NCBI GenBank assembly: GCA_900553685.1
Contig: USEI01000005.1
Span: forward strand, 1 to 64,000
Length of the DNA: 64,000 nt
Source: an uncultured Clostridium sp.
GTDB lineage: Bacteria; Bacillota; Clostridia; TANB77; CAG-508
Direction: 5' to 3'
The translations under genes were made by a program, and so were the position numbers. The notes under the pieces were generated by a model. The model had not been told where the DNA came from. It ran no database searches and saw only the letters and a list, made by a program, of their open reading frames with translations. This document shows, one piece after another, positions 30,671-40,300 of this stretch (within the stretch, counting starts at the first letter, position 1; the number at the start of each line of letters is the position of its first letter).

Positions 30671-31646
30671 TCAAATTTGTTTTAATCTAGCATGTTCATT
30701 TTTTGTTTTTTCTTCATAAATTCTATTAATATCTCTACTTCTGGCTATAAATAATCCTAATGCTAATTTTTTTCTTTCTTCGGAAATATCTTCTATTTCA
30801 TCTAAAGCTTGCTCTAAATCTGATACTCTAAATTTACTTACTGCTTCTAGTGCATTCTTTGTTTGCTCTGGATACATTTTCAATAAATATCTTAAAATTT
30901 CTTCATATTTTACTTTATTTTCATCTTTTCCTACATCACTTGGTGATATTACTGCTATTCTTCTTTCCCTATTCAAATTTTCAATTTGTTCTCTTGTAAA
31001 AGTTTGACCTTTTTCTAAATTTATATCAAATCCTAAAACTCCTTCATTATCAAACATAGGATATAAATCTATAACTCCTGTTTTAGTATCTCTTCTAAGC
31101 ATCCAATTGTCAATAGTTCTATCTGTATTCAAAAACTTAAAATCAAATACTATCATATTTATTAAATCCTGTTTTATATCTAAAAATTCTTGATATGGTC
31201 TATTATTTTTCAAACATTCTTGAAAAATAGAATTTAATATTGTATCTATATCATATATCCCTCTTTCAAATTTTGAATTAGAATTAATACTATTTAAATA
31301 ATTTTTTATTAAGAAATATGGATTTATAAAATTATCATTTTCAGATTTTTCAACATAACTTAAAATACCTCTATCAAATTTTGAATTAAATAAAAATTGT
31401 TTTTTATATAACTCAACATCACATGCTTCAAAACCTACTTTATTTGCAATAATCCAAGCTAGCATTTCTCCTAAATGTGCATCATCTATCCAAATCGTCC
31501 TTTTAAAGAAAAAGTGATTTTTGTTTTTCCTATTACTTAAATCTTTAGGATTTACTGCTTGATATTCAAATAAACCGTTTTTTGTAATTATCTTCATCTA
31601 CCATAATATATTTTTCAGTATCTATGGGTTTTCCTATATATTTCAC
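30671..31646 (-). pseudogene. HipA-like kinase gene with an apparent +1 frameshift near its start
   Basis: The main frame (31597-30671, 308 residues) resembles HipA/CtkA-type kinases: DRTIDNWMLRRDTKTG near 159 (catalytic Asp/Asn loop) and YPMFDNEGVLGFD near 180 (metal Asp). Its first ATG (31597) directly follows an in-frame TAG and has no ribosome site. A GTG at 31646, 4 bases after GGAGG and downstream of a good promoter, opens another frame of 26 codons that stops at 31566. The two frames meet at a run of six A (minus strand, 31578-31583). Removing one A joins them into one protein of about 324 residues. This could be a real mutation, a slippage-regulated gene or an assembly error. It is usually such kinases that phosphorylate aminoacyl-tRNA synthetases; here the target is unknown. 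Confidence 0.55.
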
Positions 31647-31689
31647 TTTTCCTCCAAATTAATTTATGAATTTAGTAAAACTGTTTGTT

Positions 31690-31718
31690 ATTATAGCATA
31701 CTTTTGTCATTTTGTATA
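31690..31718 (-). promoter_or_regulatory. Promoter of the HipA-like gene
   Basis: Minus strand: TATACA (31718-31713), a 17-base spacer, TATAAT (31695-31690). The expected start near 31683 includes the GTG at 31646, supporting that start. Confidence 0.55.
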
Positions 31719-31783
31719 TATTTTTTCAAAAGCCTTTTATATAATAAAAAATTCAAAAATTTTTCTTAATTATATAAAAATAT

Positions 31784-31819
31784 CCCTTTAAATACTAAGT
31801 TTTACTAGCATTTAAAGGG
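31784..31819 (-). terminator. Terminator of asnB
   Basis: CCCTTTAAAT (31784-31793) pairs with ATTTAAAGGG (31810-31819), with a short inner CTA/TAG stem. The minus-strand tail is ATATTTTTATA. It lies 65 bases after the asnB stop. Confidence 0.75.
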
Positions 31820-31883
31820 TACTTCTTCGAAAATACAACTTTTACTTTAAATTTTATTTTATAATTTAACAACTAATATTAGA

Positions 31884-33731
31884 TTATATCTCTATTTTAG
31901 GTTCATATTTTTCAAGCCACATATTTACTTGAATTAAATATGCCATAAGTTGTGGACCTGTCATTAACTGACCAAACCATGGTCTTGAAAAAGCTTTACC
32001 TTCTGTTTCTAAAATTTCTAAAATATATTTTCTATTTAAAAGTCTATTTATTGGTGCACAAGTATCTTCCATAATTTGTGCTAATTTTTTCTTAACTACA
32101 CTCGTATAATTTGGATTATGTGTTTTAGGATATGGGCTCTTTTTTCTATACAAAACTTCTTCTGGTAAAATACCTTCCATTGCATATCGTAATAATCCTT
32201 TTTCTCTACCTTGATATGCTTTCATCTCCCATGGAATATTCCATGCATATTCTACAATTCTGTAATCACAAAATGGTACTCGAACTTCAAACCCATTATA
32301 CATGCACATTCTATCTGTTCTATCTAATAATGTTTGCATAAACCAATTTGAAGTTAAATATATTAAATTTCTATGAAGCCTATTTGTTATACTATCACTT
32401 TTTAAAAATTCTACTTTTTCTAGTGATGTTTTATATTGTTTGTCTATATATTCTTTTAAATTTAATTCTTTAGAAATATTTTCATTTAATAGTTTTTGTC
32501 TTTCTTCTATAGCAATAGACCATGGAAATGTATTACTATTTAGGGCATCTTCTCTAAAATACCATGGATAACCTCCAAAAATTTCATCTGAACATTCTCC
32601 CGAAAGTGCTACTTTTATATCTTTCTTTACATTTTTAAAGAATAATAAATATGATGAATCCACATCTGCCATACCTGGAAAATCTCTTGCTATCATTGCA
32701 TCTTCTAAGCTTTCAAACAATTCTGGTGTGTCTAAAATTATCTTTTTATGCTTAGTATCAAGCTCTCTTACCATTAAATCTATATAATAGTTATCTGTGT
32801 TAGGTTGAAAATCATTTTTTACAAAATTTTTTTCTTGATCTACATAATCAACTGAAAATGTTTGTAATTTTTCTCCATATTTTTCTTTATAAAAATCTGA
32901 AGCATATTTAGTAATAATACTTGAATCTAACCCTCCTGAAAGCAAGCTTCCTATTGGAACATCTGAAACCATCTGTCTTTCAATAGAGTCTTTAATTAAA
33001 AATCTTATTTTTTCACAAGTTTCTTTTAAATTATCTTTATGATCTTTTGTTTCTAACTTCCAATACTCAAATTTCTTAAAATAATTTTTATTATAAATAA
33101 TAGCATGTGCTGGTTCTAATTCTTCAATCCCTTTAAAAGGACAAATTCCTTGTGTATGACTTGGTCCTATTCCTAATAACTCTGAAATTCCTGTTTTATC
33201 TAAAATTGCTTTGCATTCTGGGTGATTTAAAATTGCTTTTACTTCTGAGGCAAATACAAAATTTTCATTAAAAAATGAATAATATAACGGTTTTATTCCA
33301 AAATGATCTCTTGCCATAAATAATTCTTCTTTCTTATCATTCCAAATGGCAAAAGCAAAAACTCCGTTTAAATATTTACAAATTTCTTTACCATAAAAAA
33401 TATAAGCTTTTAGTAATATTTCTGTATCAGAATGAGTTTCAATTTTAAATCCATTATCTAACAAAGTTTCTTTCAATTCTTTCGAATTATATAATTGGCC
33501 ATTATATACTATTGTATATGTAACCTCATTAAATTTAAAACTCATTGGTTGCTTTCCATTTTCTATATCAATTATACTTAATCTTCTATGAGCTAAATTT
33601 GCATGTTTTGAAAAATAAATTCCATCCTCGTCTGGTCCTCTTTTTGTCAAAGTTTTAGACATATTTCTAATAATTGAATGTTTTTTAGAAATATCTTCTC
33701 TATAATTTACAACACCTACAATTCCACACAT
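31884..33731 (-). CDS. asnB: Asparagine synthetase (glutamine-hydrolysing)
   Basis: This 615-residue enzyme forms asparagine from aspartate, ATP and glutamine. The N-terminal glutaminase domain begins MCGIVG with the nucleophile Cys2; later marks are HRRLSIIDIENGKQPM and YNGQLYNSKEL. The synthetase domain has the PP-loop SLLSGGLDSSIITKYA near residue 264 and LSGECSDEIFGGYPW near 376. The start follows AAGGAG and six T. That ribosome site lies inside the descending arm of an 18-bp hairpin, so translation or read-through from mutS is probably restrained. Confidence 0.96.
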   Translation of the reverse strand: MCGIVGVVNYREDISKKHSIIRNMSKTLTKRGPDEDGIYFSKHANLAHRRLSIIDIENGKQPMSFKFNEVTYTIVYNGQLYNSKELKETLLDNGFKIETHSDTEILLKAYIFYGKEICKYLNGVFAFAIWNDKKEELFMARDHFGIKPLYYSFFNENFVFASEVKAILNHPECKAILDKTGISELLGIGPSHTQGICPFKGIEELEPAHAIIYNKNYFKKFEYWKLETKDHKDNLKETCEKIRFLIKDSIERQMVSDVPIGSLLSGGLDSSIITKYASDFYKEKYGEKLQTFSVDYVDQEKNFVKNDFQPNTDNYYIDLMVRELDTKHKKIILDTPELFESLEDAMIARDFPGMADVDSSYLLFFKNVKKDIKVALSGECSDEIFGGYPWYFREDALNSNTFPWSIAIEERQKLLNENISKELNLKEYIDKQYKTSLEKVEFLKSDSITNRLHRNLIYLTSNWFMQTLLDRTDRMCMYNGFEVRVPFCDYRIVEYAWNIPWEMKAYQGREKGLLRYAMEGILPEEVLYRKKSPYPKTHNPNYTSVVKKKLAQIMEDTCAPINRLLNRKYILEILETEGKAFSRPWFGQLMTGPQLMAYLIQVNMWLEKYEPKIEI

Positions 33732-33736
33732 AAAAA

Positions 33737-33782
33737 ACTCCTTACATAATATATTTTTTACTATATATATTATGTAAGGAGT
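33737..33782 (-). terminator. 18-bp hairpin that contains the asnB ribosome site
   Basis: A perfect 18-bp stem, 33737-33754 with 33765-33782, has a 10-base loop. On the minus strand the descending arm ends in AAGGAGT, followed by a T run and the asnB ATG. It can act as the mutS terminator and at the same time hide the asnB ribosome site. Confidence 0.85.
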
Positions 33783-33803
33783 GCTTGTTTATGTTATTAT
33801 TTT

Positions 33804-36413
33804 TTATTTTAGCATTTCTTTTAATTTTACCAATGTATTAAGAGCATCTATAGGAGTAAGTTCATTAATATTAATTTTATCAAGTTCATGAGAAATATCA
33901 GCAAGTTTTAAATTAAATAAATCAAATTGTCCTTCTACTTGTTTTTTACTTTCTTTTTCTTCTTTTATCTTCACTCCGCCTTTTTCAAGTGAACGCAAAA
34001 TCTTATTTGCTCTTGTAACAACTGTTTTTGGAACTCCTGCAAGTTTTGCAACATGTATTCCATAACTTTCATCTGTTCCACCCTCTACAATTTTTCTTAA
34101 AAAGATAATGTCTTCTCCTTTTTCTTTAACTGCAACTTGAAAATTCTTTATTCCTTCAACTTTTTCTTCAAGTCCTAATAATTCATGATAATGTGTTGCA
34201 AAAAGAGTTTTACAACCTATTTTTTCTTTATCTGCTATATATTCTGCAACAGCCCAGGCTATAGAAAGCCCATCATAAGTTGATGTTCCTCTTCCTATTT
34301 CATCTAAAATTACTAAGCTCTTTGGTGTAGCTTCTTTTAGAATATTGGCTACTTCATTCATTTCTACCATAAAAGTACTTTGTCCACTACTTAAATCATC
34401 AGAAGCGCCAACTCTAGTAAAAATTTTATCCACAATTCCTATACATGCTTTTTCTGCTGGAACAAAACTACCTATTTGTGCCATTAAAGTAATAATCGCT
34501 ACTTGCCTCATAAAAGTTGACTTTCCAGCCATATTAGGTCCTGTAATTATTTCTACTCTAGATTTATCGCAATCTAGATAAGTATCATTTTCCACAAAGC
34601 TTCCATCATTAATCATTTTTTCAATTACTGGATGACGTCCAGATTTTATATCAATTATATCTCCATCATTCACTTCTGGATAAACATAATTATTATCTTC
34701 TGCAACAACAGCTAAACTTGCTAAAACATCTATATTTGCAATTGTGTTTGCAGATTTTTGTAATCTTTCTATATTTCTTGCTATTTCATTTCTTATTTGC
34801 GTGAAAACTTCATATTCAAGTGAAATTACTTTTTCCTCAGAACCTAATATTTTTTCTTCTATTTGTTTAAGCTCTTCAGTTACAAATCTTTCTCCACCAG
34901 TTAATGTTTGTTTTCTAATATAATTTTCTGGTACTTGATTTAGAAAAGATTTTGTTATTTCTATATAATATCCAAAAACTTTTGTATATCCTACTTTTAA
35001 ATTTCTAATTCCTGTTCTTTCTTTTTCTTTAGCTTCTAACGCTATAATCCAATTTTTTCCTTGGGTTGAAGCTTCTTTTAAATCATCTATTTCTGAATTA
35101 AATCCTTTTTTTATTATTCCGCCTTCTTTAACACTTATTGGTGGCTCATCAACGATAGCTCTTTCAATTAAAGAATAAATGTCTTTTAATTCATCTAATC
35201 TTTTATACATAATTTGCAATAATTTTGAATTAGTAGTACTAAGTATTTGTTTTAAACTTGGAATATTACTTAAAGAATTTTTAAGTGAAATCATATCTCT
35301 TGCATTTGCATTTCCATAAGAAATTTTTCCAGCTAATCTTTCTATATCATATACCTTTTTTAGAAGATTAATAATATCATCTCTAAGAATCATATTATCT
35401 TTTAATTCTTTTACTGCATCTAATCTTTCTTTAATTTCTTCTATTTCTAATAATGGATCATTTATCCATCTTCTTAAAAGCCTTCCACCCATAGATGTAG
35501 AAGTTTTATCTAATACCCAAATTAAAGTACCTTTTTTAGACTTATCTCTCATTCTTTCTGTAAGCTCTAAACTTCTTCTTGCATTAATATCTAAAGCCAT
35601 ATATTTTTGAACTTCGTAAATTTTAATTTTATTTATATGCTCTAATTTTACTTTTTGTGTTTCTGTAAAATAATTTAATAAACCATTTATAGCAGAAACA
35701 ACTAAGCTTTCATCATTAAATTCTTTTTTTTCTTTATCATATCCATCAGTAATAGTATATAAATTTAATAACTTTTCTTCATCTTCTTCAAAATTTTTAT
35801 CTTCTCTTACTGTCACAAAAGTATTATTTCTATCTTTTAAAATATTTAATTCTTTTTCTGAATTTCCCATTGCTGTGTTTACTACTAATTCTGCTGGCGA
35901 ATATCTTGCGTATTCATCTAACAATTTTTCAAAATTATTTTCAGCAAGTTTTATTTGTGTAGCATAAAAATCTCCTGTACTTATATCACAAATACCTATT
36001 CCATAATACATTCCTTTTTTAGCAATACTCATAATATAATTATTTTTCTTTTCTTCTAGCATATTAGTTTCGATAACTGTTCCTGGTGTTACAACTCTTA
36101 TTACATCTCTTTTTACTATACCTTTTGCTTTTTTAGGGTCTTCTAATTGCTCACATATTGCTACTTTATATCCTTTTGCAATAAGTCTTGATATATAAAT
36201 TTCAACTGCATGGTAAGGAACCCCACACATTGGAGCTTTTTCTTCTAAACCACATGCTCTGGAAGTTAAAGTTATTTCTAGTTCTCTTGATGCAATAATT
36301 GCATCATCAAAAAACATCTCATAAAAATCGCCTAATCTATAAAATAACATACAATCTTTGTATTGACTTTTAGTATTCAAATAATTTTGCATCATAGGTG
36401 ATAATTCTGCCAT
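33804..36413 (-). CDS. mutS: DNA mismatch repair protein MutS
   Basis: This 869-residue protein recognises mismatches. The N-terminal mismatch domain has the Phe-x-Glu motif in LGDFYEMFFDDA near residue 30. The ATPase domain has Walker A ITGPNMAGKSTFMRQVA near 615, DLSSGQSTFMVEM near 668, Walker B VILDEIGRGTSTYDGLS near 695 and ATHYHEL near 734. Length is normal. The gene that follows is asnB and not mutL, which often comes next in Clostridia; mutL is not in this window. Upstream, after a 169-base gap, lie two mTERF-like genes and then miaB. Confidence 0.97.
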   Translation of the reverse strand: MAELSPMMQNYLNTKSQYKDCMLFYRLGDFYEMFFDDAIIASRELEITLTSRACGLEEKAPMCGVPYHAVEIYISRLIAKGYKVAICEQLEDPKKAKGIVKRDVIRVVTPGTVIETNMLEEKKNNYIMSIAKKGMYYGIGICDISTGDFYATQIKLAENNFEKLLDEYARYSPAELVVNTAMGNSEKELNILKDRNNTFVTVREDKNFEEDEEKLLNLYTITDGYDKEKKEFNDESLVVSAINGLLNYFTETQKVKLEHINKIKIYEVQKYMALDINARRSLELTERMRDKSKKGTLIWVLDKTSTSMGGRLLRRWINDPLLEIEEIKERLDAVKELKDNMILRDDIINLLKKVYDIERLAGKISYGNANARDMISLKNSLSNIPSLKQILSTTNSKLLQIMYKRLDELKDIYSLIERAIVDEPPISVKEGGIIKKGFNSEIDDLKEASTQGKNWIIALEAKEKERTGIRNLKVGYTKVFGYYIEITKSFLNQVPENYIRKQTLTGGERFVTEELKQIEEKILGSEEKVISLEYEVFTQIRNEIARNIERLQKSANTIANIDVLASLAVVAEDNNYVYPEVNDGDIIDIKSGRHPVIEKMINDGSFVENDTYLDCDKSRVEIITGPNMAGKSTFMRQVAIITLMAQIGSFVPAEKACIGIVDKIFTRVGASDDLSSGQSTFMVEMNEVANILKEATPKSLVILDEIGRGTSTYDGLSIAWAVAEYIADKEKIGCKTLFATHYHELLGLEEKVEGIKNFQVAVKEKGEDIIFLRKIVEGGTDESYGIHVAKLAGVPKTVVTRANKILRSLEKGGVKIKEEKESKKQVEGQFDLFNLKLADISHELDKININELTPIDALNTLVKLKEMLK

Positions 36414-36582
36414 ATTTTACTGCCTCTTTTCTTGCTATTTCTAATATTTTATATTACTAAATAAATTTATATTTTATTGCTAATAATTTTAATTACTATT
36501 CTTATCTTTTATCATTTAATTTTTTATATGATAAAAAATTGCATTTAAAATTGCAATATTTTTCTAACTTTATGTTAGAATT

Positions 36583-37137
36583 TTAAATTTTTAATTCTTC
36601 AATGTTTATTTCTGAATTATCTAAATCAAAAATCTCTATGTTTTCTATTAATATTTTAAGTATATTTTCTTTTAAACCATTATTTATAAGAAATGTAAAT
36701 TTATCACTTAAATAATCTGGCTTATATGTTAAAATTTCACCTCTATCTTGCATTATAACTTTTAATATTTCTGAATTATTAATAATAATGTCTAATAAAT
36801 TTATATTTCTTTTTAAGTCATCTTTTTTCATTGTAAGAATTTCTGGTGCCACTTCTAAAGTATTTTTTAATTCCTCTTTATCTAAATATTTATGTAAAAT
36901 TTCTGAATTATTTTTTATTTGCTCAAACTCTTCTGTTAAAAAAGTAGGATCTTCTTCTAATATTATTCTTATTTGCCTTGCTTCTAAACCTAAAGAAATT
37001 AAATACTTTACTTTTTCGTGTAAAACTTTTTTATCTATTTCACTATTTGCATAATCTAAAATCATACTAATTTCTTCTTCATCAAATCCTATCATTTTTA
37101 AATATTTTTCTAAAGATATATTTTCAATTTCTTTCAT
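36583..37137 (-). CDS. mTERF-like helical-repeat protein
   Basis: About 184 residues, all helical. Three or more repeats of about 33 residues have a Pro/Gly-(E/T)-(I/F)-L core: EEDPTFLTEEFEQI, VAPEILTMKKDDLKRNI and DRGEILTYKPDYLSDKF. Each follows a helix of the LISLGLEARQI type. This is the mTERF repeat pattern, known from organelle transcription-termination and rRNA-binding proteins, uncommon in bacteria. No catalytic residues are seen. ATG 37137 after AAAGGAAAA is preferred over one at 37176. It directly follows an HTH protein with the same repeat type, so the two may work together. Nucleic-acid binding is inferred. Confidence 0.6.
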   Translation of the reverse strand: MKEIENISLEKYLKMIGFDEEEISMILDYANSEIDKKVLHEKVKYLISLGLEARQIRIILEEDPTFLTEEFEQIKNNSEILHKYLDKEELKNTLEVAPEILTMKKDDLKRNINLLDIIINNSEILKVIMQDRGEILTYKPDYLSDKFTFLINNGLKENILKILIENIEIFDLDNSEINIEELKI

Positions 37138-37181
37138 ATTTTTTCCTTTCAAACTTTCTATTTCATTTTGTTTCAAACTCT

Positions 37182-38084
37182 CTATATTCTACTATCAAAA
37201 TACTCATCATCCCCATATTCATCTTGAATTTTATATTCTGCTTCAATTTCATCTGATTTTTTATTATATAATTCATAAAGTTTTTTGTTTGAAACAAATG
37301 GTGTTGAAAATTTTTTATCTTTTTTCCATAATCTTATTTGTGCATACATAAGTTCTGGTGATGTTCTTAAAATTCTAGGTTTTTCTAAAACAAATTTCAA
37401 TGTTTCGGTATCTTTTAAAATTCTAAGTTGTAATTTCGTTCTTTCAATTGTAGTGCCTAAAACAGCAGGATTTTCTGTTATAATTTTTGAAGCTTTCTCT
37501 TTTCCTATATTTGCATTTTTTTCTAATACCATCAAAGTTGGTCTTATTTTATTATTTAAACTAAGAGAAAGTAATGTTGGATAATCATATAACATTTTTA
37601 AGACCTGATATTCTGAAATTTGCCCTAAAGGATTTTCTATTCCCTCATTTCTTTTCTCAAAAAAATCTAGTAATCTATTAGCTTTTCTCTCAAGCATCTC
37701 TATCTTATATGTTTTTCTTCCATTTAAAACACGTCTTTCATTTAATTTAGTATAAATTATATTCAGTTGTTCTTCTCTAGATAGTTGGGCAAAAATATCA
37801 CTTTTTTTAGGTTGAGATTCTGCTTTCTCTTTGGTTACTCTCTTTTGAAAATCCATTTCTTCAGTATTTTTCGCTTTTCTATGAGTTTTTTGATTATACA
37901 ATTTCAGTTCAATAGCTTGTCTATTTTCATCACTAAGACTAGCATACTTTTTTAAAATATTCTTTATTTTAGTTCTTCCATAACTATTATATCTTTCAGA
38001 AATTTTTCTAATTGAAAATCCTTGATTTAAAAATAAATCAATAATTTCTAATTCAGTTTGTTCTAATTCAAAATTATCATTCAT
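37182..38084 (-). CDS. HTH plus mTERF-like repeat protein
   Basis: 300 residues. An N-terminal helix-turn-helix (about 12-48; GFSIRKISERYN, then GRTKIKNILKKY) is followed by a basic linker and three mTERF-like repeats from about 160 to 265: DYPTLLSLSLNNKIRPT, ENPAVLGTTIERTKLQL and EKPRILRTSPELMYAQ. Each has Pro-x3-L followed by a long helix. The C-terminus is acidic. The combination suggests a DNA- or RNA-binding regulator. It starts 1 base after the miaB stop, so it is co-transcribed with miaB, and a second repeat protein follows. I know no described bacterial member with this layout. Confidence 0.65.
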   Translation of the reverse strand: MNDNFELEQTELEIIDLFLNQGFSIRKISERYNSYGRTKIKNILKKYASLSDENRQAIELKLYNQKTHRKAKNTEEMDFQKRVTKEKAESQPKKSDIFAQLSREEQLNIIYTKLNERRVLNGRKTYKIEMLERKANRLLDFFEKRNEGIENPLGQISEYQVLKMLYDYPTLLSLSLNNKIRPTLMVLEKNANIGKEKASKIITENPAVLGTTIERTKLQLRILKDTETLKFVLEKPRILRTSPELMYAQIRLWKKDKKFSTPFVSNKKLYELYNKKSDEIEAEYKIQDEYGDDEYFDSRI

Positions 38085-38085
38085 A

Positions 38086-39459
38086 TTATAATACTATTAC
38101 TCCTTTTAAATACCACCTATGGTTTTCTGTTATTTTAACTTCTACAATCTCTCCAATCTTATAATTTTCATTTTTTTCTATTATTACAACTTTATTTGTT
38201 GAAGTTCTTCCTTCATAAGTATTTTTATTATATTTACTAGTATTTTCAATTAAAATTTTTTGTTTAGTTCCTATATATTTTTCATTATTTTCATCAACTC
38301 TAGATTCATAAAGTTCTTTTAATTTTTCAAATCTTTTATGTTTAATTTCTTCTGGAATTTGATCTTCTCTTTTTGCAGCTACTGTTCCATCTCTTTTAGA
38401 ATATATAAACATAAATATTTGTTCAAAATTAACTTTTTTAACAACATCTAAAGTATCTTCAAACTCTTCCTCAGTCTCACCAGGAAATCCGACAATAATA
38501 TCTGTTGACAAAACCACTCCTGGTACATTGCTTTTTATTTTTTCCGCTAAATTTAAAAACTCTTCTTTTGTATATTTCCTATTCATTTCTTTTAAAACTT
38601 TTGTATTTCCGGCTTGAAGTGGAAGATGAATAATTCTAGTTACTTTTTCATTTTTTGCAATTGCCTCTATTACATCATCAGTAAAATCTTTTGGATGTGG
38701 TGATATAAAATTCACTCTCTCTATGCCTTCAATTTTACAAACAGCATTTAAAAGATCTGCAAAATTTTTTATTTTTTCATTTCCTTTATAAGAATTAACA
38801 TTTTGACCTAAAAGTGTTATTTCTTTATATCCTTCTTTTGCAAGTTCTTTAACTTCTTCTAAAATTTTTTGAGGTTCTCTGCTTCTTTCTCTACCCCTAA
38901 CATAAGGAACAATGCAATATGAACAGAAATTATTGCAACCATACATTATTGTAACAGAAGCTTTATATTTACTATTTCTTTTTATTGGTAAACCTTCATA
39001 AATTTCTCCATCTATATCTAGAATATCTTTTACTTTTTCTTTATTAACAATAACTTTATAAATGTCTTCAGGAAGATTTTGCATTGTATGTGTTCCAAAC
39101 ACAATATCTACAAAAGGATAGCTTCTTTTTATTTTATTTATCATTCCTTTTTCTTGCATCATGCAACCACCAATAGCAAGAATAATATCTTTAGATTCTT
39201 TTAGTTTTTTGATTTCTCCTATTTTTCCAAATAGTCTTTCCTCTGCATTTTCTCTAACACAACAAGTATTAAAAATAATCAAATCAGCTCTTTTATAGTC
39301 TTCTATTTCATTATATCCCATTTTTGTTAACATGCCAGAAATTTTTTCCGAATCATTTTCATTTAACTGACATCCCATTGTTAAAATAGAATATTTTAAA
39401 TTTTTGCTTTTATTTTTTTCTTTAACTTTTTCTATAAATTTTTCTTGATTTTCTTGCAT
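38086..39459 (-). CDS. miaB: tRNA-2-methylthio-N6-dimethylallyladenosine synthase MiaB
   Basis: This 457-residue radical-SAM enzyme adds a methylthio group to i6A37 in tRNAs reading UNN codons. The N-terminal UPF0004 domain has three Cys for one Fe-S cluster (TMGCQLNENDSEKI, NTCCVRENAEERL, AIGGCMMQEKG). The radical-SAM motif is YGCNNFCSYCIVPYVRGRERS (CxxxCxxC) near residue 174. A TRAM domain forms the last 70 residues. Starts after a GGAGG. It heads the unit miaB-HTH/mTERF-mTERF, upstream of mutS. Confidence 0.96.
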   Translation of the reverse strand: MQENQEKFIEKVKEKNKSKNLKYSILTMGCQLNENDSEKISGMLTKMGYNEIEDYKRADLIIFNTCCVRENAEERLFGKIGEIKKLKESKDIILAIGGCMMQEKGMINKIKRSYPFVDIVFGTHTMQNLPEDIYKVIVNKEKVKDILDIDGEIYEGLPIKRNSKYKASVTIMYGCNNFCSYCIVPYVRGRERSREPQKILEEVKELAKEGYKEITLLGQNVNSYKGNEKIKNFADLLNAVCKIEGIERVNFISPHPKDFTDDVIEAIAKNEKVTRIIHLPLQAGNTKVLKEMNRKYTKEEFLNLAEKIKSNVPGVVLSTDIIVGFPGETEEEFEDTLDVVKKVNFEQIFMFIYSKRDGTVAAKREDQIPEEIKHKRFEKLKELYESRVDENNEKYIGTKQKILIENTSKYNKNTYEGRTSTNKVVIIEKNENYKIGEIVEVKITENHRWYLKGVIVL

Positions 39460-39612
39460 TATAATTCCTCCAAATACCTAAATATTTTATAATATTTCGA
39501 CTCAATTTTCAAGATTTTACCTTATATTTATTAAAACTTTATATAGTTTTTATCTATTTTAATAATTCACACTTCGTATATTTTGTTTAAGCTAAATAAA
39601 ATTAAAATGTAA

Positions 39613-39641
39613 TTGTTTTTTTGTAAAATTATATTTATAAT
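39613..39641 (+). promoter_or_regulatory. Promoter of the J-domain gene pair
   Basis: TTGTTT (39613-39618), a 17-base spacer, TATAAT (39636-39641). The gap 39460-39683 between divergent genes is otherwise A+T-rich. Confidence 0.6.
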
Positions 39642-39683
39642 ATTTATAAAAGAGAGATTTTATTAAATTGATTGGAGAATAAT

Positions 39684-40241
39684 ATGAACCCATATGATAC
39701 ATTAAAAGTCGATAAAAATGCTACACAAGCTGAAATCAGGAAATCTTATCTGGAATTAATTGAAAAATACAATCCTAAAGAATATTTAGGTGATGCGTAT
39801 TTTGCTAAAAGACAACTTTACAAGATACAAAAAGCATATAATTTACTTTCAAATCCAAAAGCTAAAGTAAAATATGACATGAAAAATCTTAAACACATAG
39901 AAAGTCATAAATCGCCTTCAGATTTATATTCAAATTATTATTCTAGAAATCAAAAAATAGATATTAATTCTGATGATGATTGGAATTCCGATTCTGAAGA
40001 TATCTGGGAAAATGTTTCTAGTGAATCTTGGGAAACTAGTGAAATAAATAACAATGAAAATAAAAATAATAATAATAATAATATAAGTCATTCAGACTCA
40101 GAAAAAATTTCTATTTTTTATATTCCAACAAGTAAAAAAACGGCTTTACATATTTTATATTTTATTTTAGCATTTTTCATTTCATATTTTGTTGGTCTTC
40201 TTTTTTTGGAAATTGTAGATTTTTTTAATGCTATGTTTTAA
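39684..40241 (+). CDS. Degenerate J-domain membrane protein
   Basis: About 185 residues. The N-terminal 65 form a J domain (PYDTLKVDKNATQAEIRKSY; AKVKYDMKN), but the HPD tripeptide needed to stimulate DnaK is replaced by NPK in EKYNPKEY. An Asn/Ser/Asp-rich linker follows, then one C-terminal membrane segment (about 155-180). It is probably a scaffold or regulator with the J fold and not an active co-chaperone. ATG 39684 follows GGAG by 6 bases; an in-frame TTG at 39672 overlaps that site and is unlikely. A related gene with an intact HPD follows. Confidence 0.72.
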   Translation: MNPYDTLKVDKNATQAEIRKSYLELIEKYNPKEYLGDAYFAKRQLYKIQKAYNLLSNPKAKVKYDMKNLKHIESHKSPSDLYSNYYSRNQKIDINSDDDWNSDSEDIWENVSSESWETSEINNNENKNNNNNNISHSDSEKISIFYIPTSKKTALHILYFILAFFISYFVGLLFLEIVDFFNAMF

Positions 40242-40300
40242 ATATAAATTTGCTTATCAATTTTAATATTATATATTTTAAATAGGTTATGGAGAAAAAA

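Noticed and set aside
36414..36582. mutS-upstream hairpins as terminators
   Set aside because: Several short inverted repeats (ATTGCA/TGCAAT, TTCTAAC/GTTAGAA) are weak, without clear T runs, and expected by chance in A+T-rich DNA.
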